A DNA stretch of 64,000 nucleotides from a methanogenic archaeon ISO4-H5 (lineage in GTDB: Archaea; Thermoplasmatota; Thermoplasmata; Methanomassiliicoccales; Methanomethylophilaceae): positions 1,860,001 to 1,924,000 of the forward strand of contig CP014214.1 of assembly GCA_001560915.1 (NCBI GenBank), written 5' to 3'. The notes under the pieces were generated by a model. The model worked only from the letters and a program-made list of their open reading frames with translations. It was not told where the DNA came from and did no database searches. Positions 51,334-62,136 of this stretch are shown here, piece by piece (the stretch's first letter is position 1; each line of letters begins with the position of its first letter). The translations under genes were made by a program, and so were the position numbers.

Positions 51334-51972
51334 TCAGAGCAACCTCTCCGCGGGACCCATAGTGGTCTTGATGTAAGCGGATGCGATGTTGTGGGATCCT
51401 TTCTCAAGGTGTCCTTCAACACGCTTCATGATGAGATCGGCATTCTCAGCGATATCATCTGCAGACATCTCGACGGTTCCGATGGGGACATGGAAAGTTT
51501 TCTTGTCTTTCGTCCTAACAGTCACAGACTTACGGAAGTTTGCGATAAGGGCAGCCGGATCTGCTCCGGGTGCGATGGGCTTAGGCATCTTTCCGCGAGG
51601 ACCGAGAACGGTACCGAGCCTCTTACCGACCTGCGCCATTAAAGGTGCCTCGGCAATGAAGTAATCGATGTCATTTGCGATCTTCTTAGCCTGCTTCTTG
51701 TTCCCTGCGAGAGTTCCGAGTTCCTCGGGAGTAATCACAAGGTCAGCAACGTCTTTGGCTTTCAAGGCAAGTTCGCCACCACCAATCACAGCGATCTTGA
51801 CTTCCTTTCCGCGTCCCTTGGGGAGAACGATGTCTTCCTGAATACGGTTCTTAGGAAGGGAGAGGTCAACATCTTTGAGATTGATGGCCAACTCAACCGT
51901 CTCAACAAATTTGCGCTTCTTTGCACTATCAAGTGCCTTCTGCACAACTATTACGGTTGGTTTATCTGCCAA
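51334..51972 (-). CDS. rpl1: Ribosomal protein L1, TTG start
   Basis: This 212-residue protein has LVITPEELGTLAGNKKQAKK and GKRLGTVLGPRGKMPKP, the family signature. It is encoded from a TTG at 51972 after GGAGGAATTGTA. L1 is a known translational repressor of its own operon in archaea and bacteria, and the leader here forms a hairpin just before the start. It opens the L1-L10-L12 operon. Confidence 0.96.
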   Translation of the reverse strand: MADKPTVIVVQKALDSAKKRKFVETVELAINLKDVDLSLPKNRIQEDIVLPKGRGKEVKIAVIGGGELALKAKDVADLVITPEELGTLAGNKKQAKKIANDIDYFIAEAPLMAQVGKRLGTVLGPRGKMPKPIAPGADPAALIANFRKSVTVRTKDKKTFHVPIGTVEMSADDIAENADLIMKRVEGHLEKGSHNIASAYIKTTMGPAERLL

Positions 51973-52052
51973 TACAATTCCTCCTCGTAGTGCTAACGGG
52001 CGGTTTAGACCCTCCTACGAGCAGACTGTCGTAAGTTGGGGTCATATATAAA
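51973..52052 (-). promoter_or_regulatory. L1 operon promoter and leader hairpin
   Basis: A TATA box (CTTTATATATG on the minus strand, about 52043-52053) is followed by a leader of about 45-50 bases. In the leader CTCGTAG (52021-52015) pairs with CTACGAG (51990-51984), ending just before the GGAGG site of the TTG-started L1 gene. The position fits an L1-binding autoregulatory element, but I do not see a clear copy of the rRNA site. Confidence 0.5.
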
Positions 52053-52095
52053 GGTGTCCCACTTGACACAATATTATACTATAGAACAGAAGGAA

Positions 52096-52117
52096 AAGGG
52101 GGATGTTGATCCCCCTT
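52096..52117 (-). terminator. Hairpin after L11
   Basis: AAGGGGGAT (52096-52104) pairs perfectly with ATCCCCCTT (52109-52117) over GTTG. On the minus strand TTCC follows, so it marks the end of the SecE-Spt5-L11 unit. Confidence 0.6.
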
Positions 52118-52131
52118 GTGAAGGGTTTGTT

Positions 52132-52605
52132 TCACTGGAGCTCAGCGTCGTAGACGCCGGCCCTGACATCGGCCTGGAAGACCTTTGCATCCTTGCCGTC
52201 GATGGTGACACCGAGGGAGACACAGTTTCCTGCGACTTCCATGACACGTGCCTTGACGGTTGCTCCGAGGAGGTCGTCCTGCTTCTGTGCTGCGACCTTC
52301 TTGGCCTGCTCGACGGTGAGGTTTCCGACCTTGGTGGTCTTGGGGTTGCCGGATCCGAGGGGGATGCCGAGCTCTGCCTTGATGAGAGCGGACATGGGGG
52401 GAGTTCCGACCTTGATCTCGAAGGTCTTGTCGTCGTTGATGAGAACGGTTACAGGGACCTTCATTCCCTCGAATGCCTTGGTCTTCTCATTGATCTTTGC
52501 AACTACCTGGGCGGTGTTGACTCCTTTGGGTCCGAGTGCGGGTCCAAGAGGGGGTCCTGCGGTTGCTTTTCCACCGTCAACCATTGCCTCTACTTTGTCT
52601 ACCAT
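52132..52605 (-). CDS. rpl11: Ribosomal protein L11
   Basis: This 157-residue protein has the signature GGKATAGPPLGPALGPKGVN and ends with the rRNA-binding C-domain. ATG 52605 with GGAG eight bases upstream is preferred to a TTG at 52611. It follows Spt5 directly, the usual archaeal order. Confidence 0.96.
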   Translation of the reverse strand: MVDKVEAMVDGGKATAGPPLGPALGPKGVNTAQVVAKINEKTKAFEGMKVPVTVLINDDKTFEIKVGTPPMSALIKAELGIPLGSGNPKTTKVGNLTVEQAKKVAAQKQDDLLGATVKARVMEVAGNCVSLGVTIDGKDAKVFQADVRAGVYDAELQ

Positions 52606-52607
52606 AT

Positions 52608-53471
52608 TCAATTCTCCTTTTCGATTAATTTGACGCTGTCACCTTTAACGGTAACGGGAATGGGGACCATGGCATCGACGAGCTCAACGGTGATCTCCTC
52701 TTTAGCCTGGTCGATCCTCTGGACCCTTGCCCTCTCGCCCTTGAAGGGTCCGTTGACAAGCTCCACGAGGTCTCCTTCCTCGATTCCGATGACTGCGGAG
52801 ACGGGCACAAGGTATGAGCTGATCTCCTCGATCGAAGTCTCGGCGGGGATGTGGGTCCCTTTTGCTACACTGATATCTTTCCTGTCGACGAACGAGCGTG
52901 CCTTCTTGATCTCGCGGGTCTTCTCCTGGAGACGGTCGGTGTTCATACCCTCGACGAACACGTATCCCCTGAGACCTACGGGGCTGAGGATTGCGTAAAC
53001 ATCCTTCTCGCCCTGCGAGGCCTTTGCGAACAGGCTCTGTGCCACGACCTTCTCCTGATCGATCTGAGTCTTCAGGATGAGGATGGACTGTTTGGCGCAA
53101 GCGCCGAACTGCTGGGTGGCGGTGCCGGCATTGGATTTGACAGTGATTTCGATGTCGACGCGGTCGTCGTACCTGGCTCCCCTGGGGCAGATGACCTCGA
53201 GCCTCAGGATCTTGGAAGCGCTGCCGGGGAAGGCGACCTTGAACTCCGGCTTGGAGCGGAAGTAATCCCAAAGTTCTGCACCCTGGGAGTCGTAGAGGAT
53301 GACGCTCCACTCGGGGCCGTTCTCGGGGTCGGATGCGACGACGCTGACGGAGAAGACCGCATCCGCTGCACCTGCCGCAACCTGGAAATCCCAGGTGACG
53401 AGGCCGCCTGCGTGGACGTCCTTCGCGCCGCTGTCACCGCTGAACATCGGACTTGAATAGTTCTCTGCCAT
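52608..53471 (-). CDS. spt5: Spt5/NusG elongation factor with an extra N-terminal beta domain
   Basis: Spt5 closes the RNA polymerase clamp with its NGN domain and has a KOW domain that meets ribosomes. Here the NGN domain starts near residue 127 (KQSILILKTQIDQEKVVAQS, with LRGYVFVEG) and KOW near residue 232 (EEGDLVELVNGPFKGERARV). Archaeal Spt5 is normally about 150 residues; this one has 287. The first ~125 residues (VTWDFQVAAGAADAVFSVSV...) are beta-rich and resemble an immunoglobulin-like or NEW3-type sandwich. AGGTGGAAAG precedes ATG 53471, supporting the long form. Confidence 0.93.
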   Translation of the reverse strand: MAENYSSPMFSGDSGAKDVHAGGLVTWDFQVAAGAADAVFSVSVVASDPENGPEWSVILYDSQGAELWDYFRSKPEFKVAFPGSASKILRLEVICPRGARYDDRVDIEITVKSNAGTATQQFGACAKQSILILKTQIDQEKVVAQSLFAKASQGEKDVYAILSPVGLRGYVFVEGMNTDRLQEKTREIKKARSFVDRKDISVAKGTHIPAETSIEEISSYLVPVSAVIGIEEGDLVELVNGPFKGERARVQRIDQAKEEITVELVDAMVPIPVTVKGDSVKLIEKEN

Positions 53472-53480
53472 CTTTCCACC

Positions 53481-53714
53481 TCAGAAGTACCCGGGAAGAT
53501 AGGTCATGATCCACATGACAACGAATCCTACCAGACCGAGAATGAGGATTCCCAGTGCGGAAATTTTGGCGGTCTTCAGATACTCCTCCTTGTCAGGAGT
53601 GTGGGCCATCTGGAGAATCCTTCCGTATTTTCCCCTGCCGATACCGCTGATTCTGGAGTCGAGGCTGTCCTGAATCTGTTCAGCCTTAGTTCTTCCGGCG
53701 TTGTCATCTGTCAT
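53481..53714 (-). CDS. secE: Preprotein translocase subunit SecE (Sec61-gamma)
   Basis: This 77-residue protein has the amphipathic segment and the single helix typical of SecE (GRILQMAHTPDKEEYLKTAK then LGILILGLVGFVVMWIMTYL). The motif TPDKEEY is common to archaeal SecE. It stands directly before Spt5. ATG 53714 is chosen over a longer frame. Confidence 0.93.
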   Translation of the reverse strand: MTDDNAGRTKAEQIQDSLDSRISGIGRGKYGRILQMAHTPDKEEYLKTAKISALGILILGLVGFVVMWIMTYLPGYF

Positions 53715-53747
53715 TTTTCTTCCTCTGCGCACCGAATCACGGTGCAT

Positions 53748-53950
53748 TTATCGCTCGTTCGTTACCACTGACAATAGCAAATAAGCAAGACCCTAACTTA
53801 GCATGTTTATTTTAAAGGTTTCGGCCCTCTATACTATATTATTAGTTTGAGAGAAAGATACGCTGCCCCGAAGGGCCAGAAATATGTACGGCACTAACGT
53901 TATTATACCAAATGGGGATTGACTCTCAGTTTCCCCCTGAGGTGTTTAAC
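53748..53950. other. Divergent intergenic region with promoters
   Basis: This stretch separates SecE from two small plus-strand genes. It has AT-rich promoter-like strings (CTATACTATATTATTAG, about 53830-53846, and TTATTATACC, about 53901-53910) and a small hairpin, GCCC-CGAA-GGGC (about 53866-53877). No other gene is seen. Confidence 0.4.
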
Positions 53951-54115
53951 ATGGAAGAGGTTTTGTGCAATATCGAGATTACCAAGGACAACAATACTTT
54001 CGTCGCCAAGATCCAGAGCGATATCGGCGGTATGAGGGAGTACAAGTCTTCCAACTTCGAGGAAGGCCTCGAGCAGATGACCATGGATCTTCAGGAAGAA
54101 TTCGAGCTTGCTTGA
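53951..54115 (+). CDS. Small conserved-looking protein of unknown function
   Basis: This 54-residue acidic protein (MEEVLCNIEITKDNNTFVAK...) contains a beta-rich start and an acidic helix. GAGGTGTTTAAC precedes ATG 53951, so it has a good ribosome site. The frame is in tandem with the UPF0147 gene 14 bases downstream. I do not recognise the family. Confidence 0.65.
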   Translation: MEEVLCNIEITKDNNTFVAKIQSDIGGMREYKSSNFEEGLEQMTMDLQEEFELA

Positions 54116-54129
54116 AAGGCGGTGAGAAA

Positions 54130-54384
54130 ATGGCAGACAAAATCAAACAGATTGTTGACGCAATGACCATGCTCTCCGAGGACACTTCCGTCCCCAGAAA
54201 CATCAGGAAAGGAGCCACTGATGCAAAAGCAAGGCTCCTTGACACCAAGGACGCTCCCGACGTACGTGCCGCCGGCGCCATCAACATCCTCGACGACCTT
54301 GCGAACGATCCCAACGTACCTCTTCACGCAAGGACCCTCATCTGGCAGATCATCAGCCAGCTTGAGACTGTCAGCAAAAACTGA
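54130..54384 (+). CDS. UPF0147 family protein
   Basis: This 84-residue all-helical protein (KQIVDAMTMLSEDTSVPRNI, then GATDAKARLL and RAAGAINILDDLANDPNVPL) matches the archaeal UPF0147 family, which has no known function. GGTGAG precedes ATG 54130. It probably shares a transcript with the small gene before it and ends at a convergent hairpin. Confidence 0.9.
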   Translation: MADKIKQIVDAMTMLSEDTSVPRNIRKGATDAKARLLDTKDAPDVRAAGAINILDDLANDPNVPLHARTLIWQIISQLETVSKN

Positions 54385-54390
54385 ATCAGA

Positions 54391-54410
54391 CGGCCCCCAA
54401 AAAGGGGCCG
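54391..54410. terminator. Hairpin between convergent genes
   Basis: CGGCCCC (54391-54397) and GGGGCCG (54404-54410) pair over a six-base loop between UPF0147 and guaA-A. Confidence 0.55.
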
Positions 54411-54421
54411 CCGATTATTGT

Positions 54422-54997
54422 TCACTGTTTCTGGGACTTTATGATTTCCAGGAAATTCTGGAAGAGTTCCGCCCCGTACTCGCTGTTCTCCACCTCGGGA
54501 TGATACTGTACACCGAAGAGAGGACGGGCGAGACATGACACGGCCTCGATACCGCAGGAAGGCGATGAGGCCAGGACCTTGAATCCCTTGGGGACGTCCT
54601 TCACCTCATCGTTGTGGGAACCCCATACGGTGATGTCGTCGGGGATTCCGGCGAAAATATCGGAGTGGTCGTCGATGTGGAGCTTGACCTCTCCGAACTC
54701 GGGCATGTCGGCAGGACCAAGCGTGGAACCGAAGTGCTGGCACATGAACTGGTGGCCGGCACAGATACCCAGCACGGGATACTCCGCTTTGTCGAGGTAT
54801 TCACCGTTGTTACCCATGCGCTGACCCTCGCAGGCGATGCTGGGGGCACCTCCGGAGAGGACCAATCCGTCCAGGTCCCTGAGCTCCTCGAAGGGGGTTG
54901 TGTTGGGAACGATCTTGGTCTCGACCTTGAGATATTTCAGAACACGCCATTCGCGGTGGGTCCACTGTCCGCCGTTGTCGACGACATACACTTTCAT
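54422..54997 (-). CDS. guaAA: GMP synthase, glutamine amidotransferase subunit
   Basis: The subunit takes ammonia from glutamine for GMP synthesis. The 191-residue class I amidotransferase has GICAGHQFMCQHFG (nucleophile Cys) and GVQYHPEVENSEYG (His and Glu). Archaea encode it apart from the ATPase subunit, here 61 bases upstream. Confidence 0.96.
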   Translation of the reverse strand: MKVYVVDNGGQWTHREWRVLKYLKVETKIVPNTTPFEELRDLDGLVLSGGAPSIACEGQRMGNNGEYLDKAEYPVLGICAGHQFMCQHFGSTLGPADMPEFGEVKLHIDDHSDIFAGIPDDITVWGSHNDEVKDVPKGFKVLASSPSCGIEAVSCLARPLFGVQYHPEVENSEYGAELFQNFLEIIKSQKQ

Positions 54998-55030
54998 GTC
55001 CCTTCATCCGCGAAGATGGTAAAAAATTAT

Positions 55031-55046
55031 GGCCCTGTGAAGGGCC
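55031..55046 (-). terminator. Hairpin between the two GMP synthase genes
   Basis: GGCCCT (55031-55036) pairs with AGGGCC (55041-55046) over GTGA. On the minus strand an ATAATTTTTTACC run follows, so it may terminate or attenuate between guaAB and guaAA. Confidence 0.5.
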
Positions 55047-55058
55047 GTTAAGGTTTGT

Positions 55059-56021
55059 TCACTCCCACTCGATGGTCGCGGGGGGCTTGCTTGTGATGTC
55101 GTACACCACGCGGTTGACCTGGCTCTTCATGGAATCGGTGATTCTGACGGAGATCCTGTTGAGCACGTCCATGGTCAGCCTGGAGAAGGTGGCGGTCATT
55201 CCGTCAATGGAATCGACGGCACGCACAGCGATGGTGTAGCCGTAGGCCCTCCTGTCTCCCTGGACACCGACGGATTTGCTGGGGACCAGCACTGCGAAGT
55301 ACTGCCAGGGGCGTACGGACTCGCCCGCATCGGCTGCTTTCCTGATCTCATCCTCAACGATGAAACAGGCTTCCCTGACAATCTGAACCTTCTCGGGAGT
55401 GACCTCGCCGAGGCACCTGACGGCCAGTGCGGGGCCGGGGAATGGCTGCCTCTCGGAAGCTTCCACGCCCAGAACGCGGGCGACCTGCCTGACCTCGTCC
55501 TTGTAGAGGTCCCTGAGGGGCTCGCAGAGGGTCATGCCCATATCCTTGGGGAGACCTCCGACGTTGTGGTGGGACTTGATGGTGTCGCGGGTACCGTCTC
55601 CGGACTCGATCCAGTCGGGGGCGATGGTTCCCTGAAGCAGACAGGTGGCACCGAATTCGCGGGCATATCTCTCGAAAACCCTGACGAACTTCTCTCCGAT
55701 GATCTTCCTCTTCTGCTCGGGGTCCTCGACGCCTTTCAGAGCCTCGAAGTACTCGTCGGCCGCACGGGCGATCTTGTAGTTGATGCCCATGTGCTGCATC
55801 ATGGCCTCGACCTCTTCGGTCTCGCCCTTCCTCATGAGGCCGTTGTCGACATAGACTGCCAGGAGACGGTCGCCGATGGCTTTGCTGGCAAGGGTGGCGG
55901 CAACCATGCTGTCGACACCGCCGGAACAGGCGATGATGGCCTTGGCAGGTGCAGGGATGCTGCTCTGGATGAGCTCGACGGCCTCGTCGATGAATTCCTG
56001 CTCGTCGAAGAAACCGACCAA
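55059..56021 (-). CDS. guaAB: GMP synthase, ATP-pyrophosphatase subunit
   Basis: The subunit adenylates XMP and adds ammonia. The 320-residue protein has the PP-loop IIACSGGVDSMVAATLASKA and the GuaA dimerisation domain (VRCLGEVTPEKVQIVREA..., TSKPPATIEWE). It starts one base from the PurE stop. Confidence 0.96.
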   Translation of the reverse strand: MVGFFDEQEFIDEAVELIQSSIPAPAKAIIACSGGVDSMVAATLASKAIGDRLLAVYVDNGLMRKGETEEVEAMMQHMGINYKIARAADEYFEALKGVEDPEQKRKIIGEKFVRVFERYAREFGATCLLQGTIAPDWIESGDGTRDTIKSHHNVGGLPKDMGMTLCEPLRDLYKDEVRQVARVLGVEASERQPFPGPALAVRCLGEVTPEKVQIVREACFIVEDEIRKAADAGESVRPWQYFAVLVPSKSVGVQGDRRAYGYTIAVRAVDSIDGMTATFSRLTMDVLNRISVRITDSMKSQVNRVVYDITSKPPATIEWE

Positions 56022-56507
56022 TCACTGCACCTTCCCGGCTTCACCGACGACGAAGTCGGAATCCTTCTCGACCTTCTCGGCCATGGCCTTGCGGTCGTCC
56101 GCAAGCTTCTTGGCGAGTGCGGAATCGAACAGTGCCAGCATCTCGATTGCGAGAGTTGCCGCATTGTCTCCGCGGTCCATACCGACGGCTGCCACGGGGA
56201 TTCCCGGGGGCATCTGCACGATGGAGAGCATGGCATCGTAGTTCAGGGAACCGCTGACGGGTACTCCGATCACGGGCTTGGTGGTGAACGATGCGATGAC
56301 TCCGGGAAGGGCTGCGGACAGTCCTGCGATGGAGATGAAAACAGATGCGTCGGTACCGGTGACGAGCTGTTCTACCCTCTGGGGGGTCCTGTGGGCGGAA
56401 GCGACCGCGATATCGTAAGCAACGCCGAATTTGTTCAGGACCTTGATGGCCTTCTCGGCGATGGGGAAATCGCTCTTGCTTCCCATAATTATGAAGACTT
56501 TTGCCAT
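56022..56507 (-). CDS. purE: N5-CAIR mutase / AIR carboxylase PurE
   Basis: This enzyme of purine synthesis makes CAIR. The 161-residue protein has [34 protein letters not shown] and [20 protein letters not shown], all typical. The catalytic His in SAHRTP is present. It heads the purE-guaAB-guaAA unit. Confidence 0.95.
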   Translation of the reverse strand: MAKVFIIMGSKSDFPIAEKAIKVLNKFGVAYDIAVASAHRTPQRVEQLVTGTDASVFISIAGLSAALPGVIASFTTKPVIGVPVSGSLNYDAMLSIVQMPPGIPVAAVGMDRGDNAATLAIEMLALFDSALAKKLADDRKAMAEKVEKDSDFVVGEAGKVQ

Positions 56508-56554
56508 AAAGGGATGACTGTGAAAAAAGTAATAAATTTTTTCGAGAAGAGAAT

Positions 56555-56577
56555 GGCGGCCGGGAGACCCAGCCGCC
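56555..56577 (-). terminator. Hairpin after the small membrane protein gene
   Basis: GGCGGC (56555-56560) pairs with GCCGCC (56572-56577), with an inner GGG-AGA-CCC stem. On the minus strand ATTCTCTTCTCG and then a T/A-rich tract follow. Confidence 0.5.
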
Positions 56578-56591
56578 TGGAATGGTTTTAA

Positions 56592-56900
56592 TCAGCTCTT
56601 GAGAACGGTGACAAGGAAGATTCCAACAGCGATGAGAGCACCGATGAGGATTCCGATGAGGTAGACGATGGCGTTGTAGACGATGTTCCATCCGTCGATA
56701 CCGTCGAAGGGAGAGATTCCGCTCCAGTTGATGAGATAGACCCAAATAAGTCCGACTACGAGTCCGATAACGATGATCAGGACACCGAATGCCCTGTTCT
56801 TGCCCTTTCCGAAATAGGTGGAGAAGACTCCTGCGAGGATCATCACAATCGAGAAGACGAGAATGATGAGGGTCAGGAAATCCCAGCTGATTATGTCCAT
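56592..56900 (-). CDS. Small three-helix membrane protein
   Basis: This 102-residue protein has three hydrophobic segments (TLIILVFSIVMILAGVFS; FGVLIIVIGLVVGLIWVYL; AIVYLIGILIGALIAVGIFL) and no recognisable motif. A basic loop (GKGKNRA) follows the first. It stands alone before purE with its own hairpin end. Confidence 0.7.
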   Translation of the reverse strand: MDIISWDFLTLIILVFSIVMILAGVFSTYFGKGKNRAFGVLIIVIGLVVGLIWVYLINWSGISPFDGIDGWNIVYNAIVYLIGILIGALIAVGIFLVTVLKS

Positions 56901-57045
56901 GTTTCTTGCCTCCGTAAATCATACCGATGGTACGGTTCAGATACGTCCACAATTACGTTAAAGTTATAAAATGTTCCGTCGCGAGCGCATATAAAAAGCA
57001 ATAAATAGCCACCCTATCATGGTATTCCATCGATTTCGTGATACC

Positions 57046-57309
57046 ATGGAACTGCTGGGAATCGTTGAAGGAATCACCTCCGAGGGACATGCTCTGGTCA
57101 GATGCGCGAGCGTCCCCGAACTGGGTTCGGCCGTTTTCGATAAAGACCGCAACCGCATCGGTTCCGTCAAGAGGATCCTCGGCCCGGTCGACGAACCCTA
57201 TGCTTCGGTATCCGGCGAAGGGGTCAGCGGCAGCCTGAAGGGCGCCAAGGTCTATTCCGGCCAGGGTGGTAACAATGGCAGGAACAGGGGAAAAGGCAGG
57301 AAGCATTGA
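57046..57309 (+). CDS. gar1: H/ACA ribonucleoprotein subunit Gar1
   Basis: Gar1 is part of the RNA-guided pseudouridine synthase. The 87-residue protein has LGIVEGITSEGHALVRC, GSAVFDKDRNRIGSVKRILG and VDEPYASV, the family beta-barrel, and a Gly/Arg-rich basic tail. ATG 57046 follows GTGATACC. Overlap by 35 bases with TFB is a common archaeal arrangement. Confidence 0.94.
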   Translation: MELLGIVEGITSEGHALVRCASVPELGSAVFDKDRNRIGSVKRILGPVDEPYASVSGEGVSGSLKGAKVYSGQGGNNGRNRGKGRKH

Positions 57310-58060
57310 GGCCTGTCCCTTCTGCGGAAGCGCCGAACTCGAATTCTCAAGAGCCTCGGATGGGGTTACATGCCGCGGCTGCGGGAGACGTTTTTACCTG
57401 TCGGATCTGGTTGACAAAAACGAGTCTGGCACTAATGAGAACATGCGGAGACCGAACACTCGCAGAACGGAATCCGCCGAAAGGAATCTTGCCTTCGCAT
57501 TATCGGAGATAGACCGTGTGACAACTGCCAACGGACTTCCCCGTTCCGTCCGCGATTCCGCAGGTTCAATCTACAGGAGCGCGGTGGAACGCAATCTCGT
57601 GAAGGGCCGTCCGATAGATGTCCTGGCGGCCGCTTCCGTATACTGCAGCTGCAGGATCTCCGGAATCCCCCGCACCCTCGATGAGATTGCAGAAAACGCC
57701 AACATCGGCAGAAGGGAACTGGGGAGAACCTACCGCCACTTATCCAAAGAACTCGGTCTGGGTCTGTCGCCTGCAAGACCTCAGGACTATATCGGGAGGT
57801 ACTGCGACGCGTTGAAACTTGGTACCGAGGTCCGCGAGAGAGCCCTGTCGCTCATCAGGAAAGCGTCCGAGAACGATCTCCTTTCGGGACTCGGTCCAGC
57901 AGGCGTGACTGCAGCCGCAGTCTACATCTCGGCGATTATCTGCGGAGAGCATCGTTCTCAAAAACAAGTGGCCGAAGCCGCAGACATATCGGAAGTCACT
58001 CTCAGGAGCAGATACAGGGAACTGGCTGACGGTCTGGGCATAAGGATCGAGTTCAGCTGA
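57275..58060 (+). CDS. tfb: Transcription initiation factor TFB
   Basis: TFB joins TBP at the promoter and recruits RNA polymerase. The 261-residue protein has the N-terminal zinc ribbon (CPFCG ... CRGCGR) and two cyclin folds beginning ERNLAFALSEIDRV and YCDALKLGTEVRERALSL. The B-finger region is short and the protein is a little smaller than typical TFB (about 300 residues). ATG 57275 follows GGTGGTAACA. A second tfb may exist elsewhere in the genome. Confidence 0.92.
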   Translation: MAGTGEKAGSIEACPFCGSAELEFSRASDGVTCRGCGRRFYLSDLVDKNESGTNENMRRPNTRRTESAERNLAFALSEIDRVTTANGLPRSVRDSAGSIYRSAVERNLVKGRPIDVLAAASVYCSCRISGIPRTLDEIAENANIGRRELGRTYRHLSKELGLGLSPARPQDYIGRYCDALKLGTEVRERALSLIRKASENDLLSGLGPAGVTAAAVYISAIICGEHRSQKQVAEAADISEVTLRSRYRELADGLGIRIEFS

Positions 58061-58062
58061 GA

Positions 58063-59112
58063 TTAGGGTCTGAACCATTTGAACTCAAGGTACTCGATCT
58101 CTTTTCCGACCCTGCAGAACAGAATCTGTTTCTTCACACCGCCGGAGAGCCTGACCGTACGGGAGATGTCGGGCCACATGGCGACGACGGACCCGGGTAC
58201 TGCATGGACGAGATACCTGGCATGGCATTCGTCGGGGGACTGTTCGTATACCCTGAAATGGGTCCCGTACTTGAATCCGGTCTTCACCACGAGTCCGCGG
58301 TTCCTGAGATCGGTGTATGCCTTCAGACGGAGATCGAATTCGTCCTGGTTCTTCTTCCCGAAAGCGATGAGATCCTCCCGGGTAAGCTGCTTCCCCTTGC
58401 GGTCGGAGAGTTCGATCTCCCCTGTGCCCAGGAGGTAGCATCCCTCGATGAGCGAGAGCTGGAGTACACCCTGCATGTTCTTGCCGTAGAAGGCACGTGC
58501 ATGCGGCCTCTCCCCCTCGTCCGAATCGAAAACGAAAATACGGTCGGAGATCAGCTTTCCGGCCACGGGTTCCGCTCTCTCGGTGGGGGAGATCTTCCCC
58601 TCGGGATCCAGGATGGCCATCTTGTAGTAAGTAAGGTCGCCTTCTTCGTCGACCACTCCGTAGAGCAGCTGCTTGCCGCGGTCCTCGCTCTGGGCGATCT
58701 CGTCCATGAACTCGTTGATATTCAGGGCGGAACGCTCGGAAACGGCGCACACCATGTAGAGCGGGGCGGATTTGGAAGGGGACATGCCGCGGGGGTAGAC
58801 CCTCAGGTCAAAACTGCCGGATTCGGGTTTCACGATGAAACCCCTCTCGCGGAGGTCCTTGAAGACGATGTACTTGATGTCGAAATCGCTGATGAGTCCG
58901 GAAGCGTAATCGAAAAGGTCGTTGAAAGTCATCTTCTTCTTACGGTAGACGACCTCCAGACGGTTCAGCTGGAGGAGGAATGCTGCCTCCACCAGGTCGA
59001 GCTCCAGGGCGCCTCCGCTCATCGGATAGCCGAAATTACCCTTGCTGAAGGTCTGACTGGCCTCCCTGACATCATAGATGAACACAGAGCGGTCTTTGAG
59101 CTCGCCGGACAT
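58063..59112 (-). CDS. endA: tRNA-splicing endonuclease EndA (tandem-domain form)
   Basis: EndA removes introns from tRNA at a bulge-helix-bulge. At 349 residues it is the fused form with two endonuclease units, of which only the second is catalytic: FKYGTHFRVYEQSPDE (Tyr and His) and GGVKKQILFCRV (Lys). It ends two bases after TFB on the opposite strand. A TATA box (ATTATATCC on the minus strand, about 59134-59142) lies upstream. Confidence 0.92.
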   Translation of the reverse strand: MSGELKDRSVFIYDVREASQTFSKGNFGYPMSGGALELDLVEAAFLLQLNRLEVVYRKKKMTFNDLFDYASGLISDFDIKYIVFKDLRERGFIVKPESGSFDLRVYPRGMSPSKSAPLYMVCAVSERSALNINEFMDEIAQSEDRGKQLLYGVVDEEGDLTYYKMAILDPEGKISPTERAEPVAGKLISDRIFVFDSDEGERPHARAFYGKNMQGVLQLSLIEGCYLLGTGEIELSDRKGKQLTREDLIAFGKKNQDEFDLRLKAYTDLRNRGLVVKTGFKYGTHFRVYEQSPDECHARYLVHAVPGSVVAMWPDISRTVRLSGGVKKQILFCRVGKEIEYLEFKWFRP

Positions 59113-59133
59113 ACTACTGGGATAGACCCAGCG

Positions 59134-59206
59134 GATATAATGCTTGTTGGTTTGAAGTGATAATGGAATATAGATATGTTTTTATAGAAGTTCAAACTAT
59201 ATAACC
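59134..59206. promoter_or_regulatory. Divergent endA/arsR promoter region with TTCAAAC repeat
   Basis: GTTTGAA (59150-59156) and TTCAAAC (59191-59197) are inverted copies. Each lies just upstream of or overlapping a TATA box: ATTATATCC for endA on the minus strand, and ACTATATAACC (59196-59206) for the ArsR-type gene. One regulator could control both directions. Confidence 0.45.
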
Positions 59207-59235
59207 ACTAGTTGTAAACTGCGGGTGAATAACAC

Positions 59236-62051
<2,816 letters not shown>

Positions 62052-62072
62052 GGCAGTTTGTACCTCCGAACA

Positions 62073-62110
62073 GGCGGATGGGCCCTAACGGGCCCTCCGC
62101 CACATTTTTT
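62073..62110 (+). terminator. Strong terminator after cdc48
   Basis: A two-part stem is formed by GGCGGA (62073-62078) with TCCGCC (62096-62101) and GGGCCC with GGGCCC around TAAC. ACATTTTTT follows. The T-run also leads into the TATA box (TTTTTTATAG) of the next gene. Confidence 0.75.
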
Positions 62111-62136
62111 ATAGAAATACAAACATTTTTCATATT

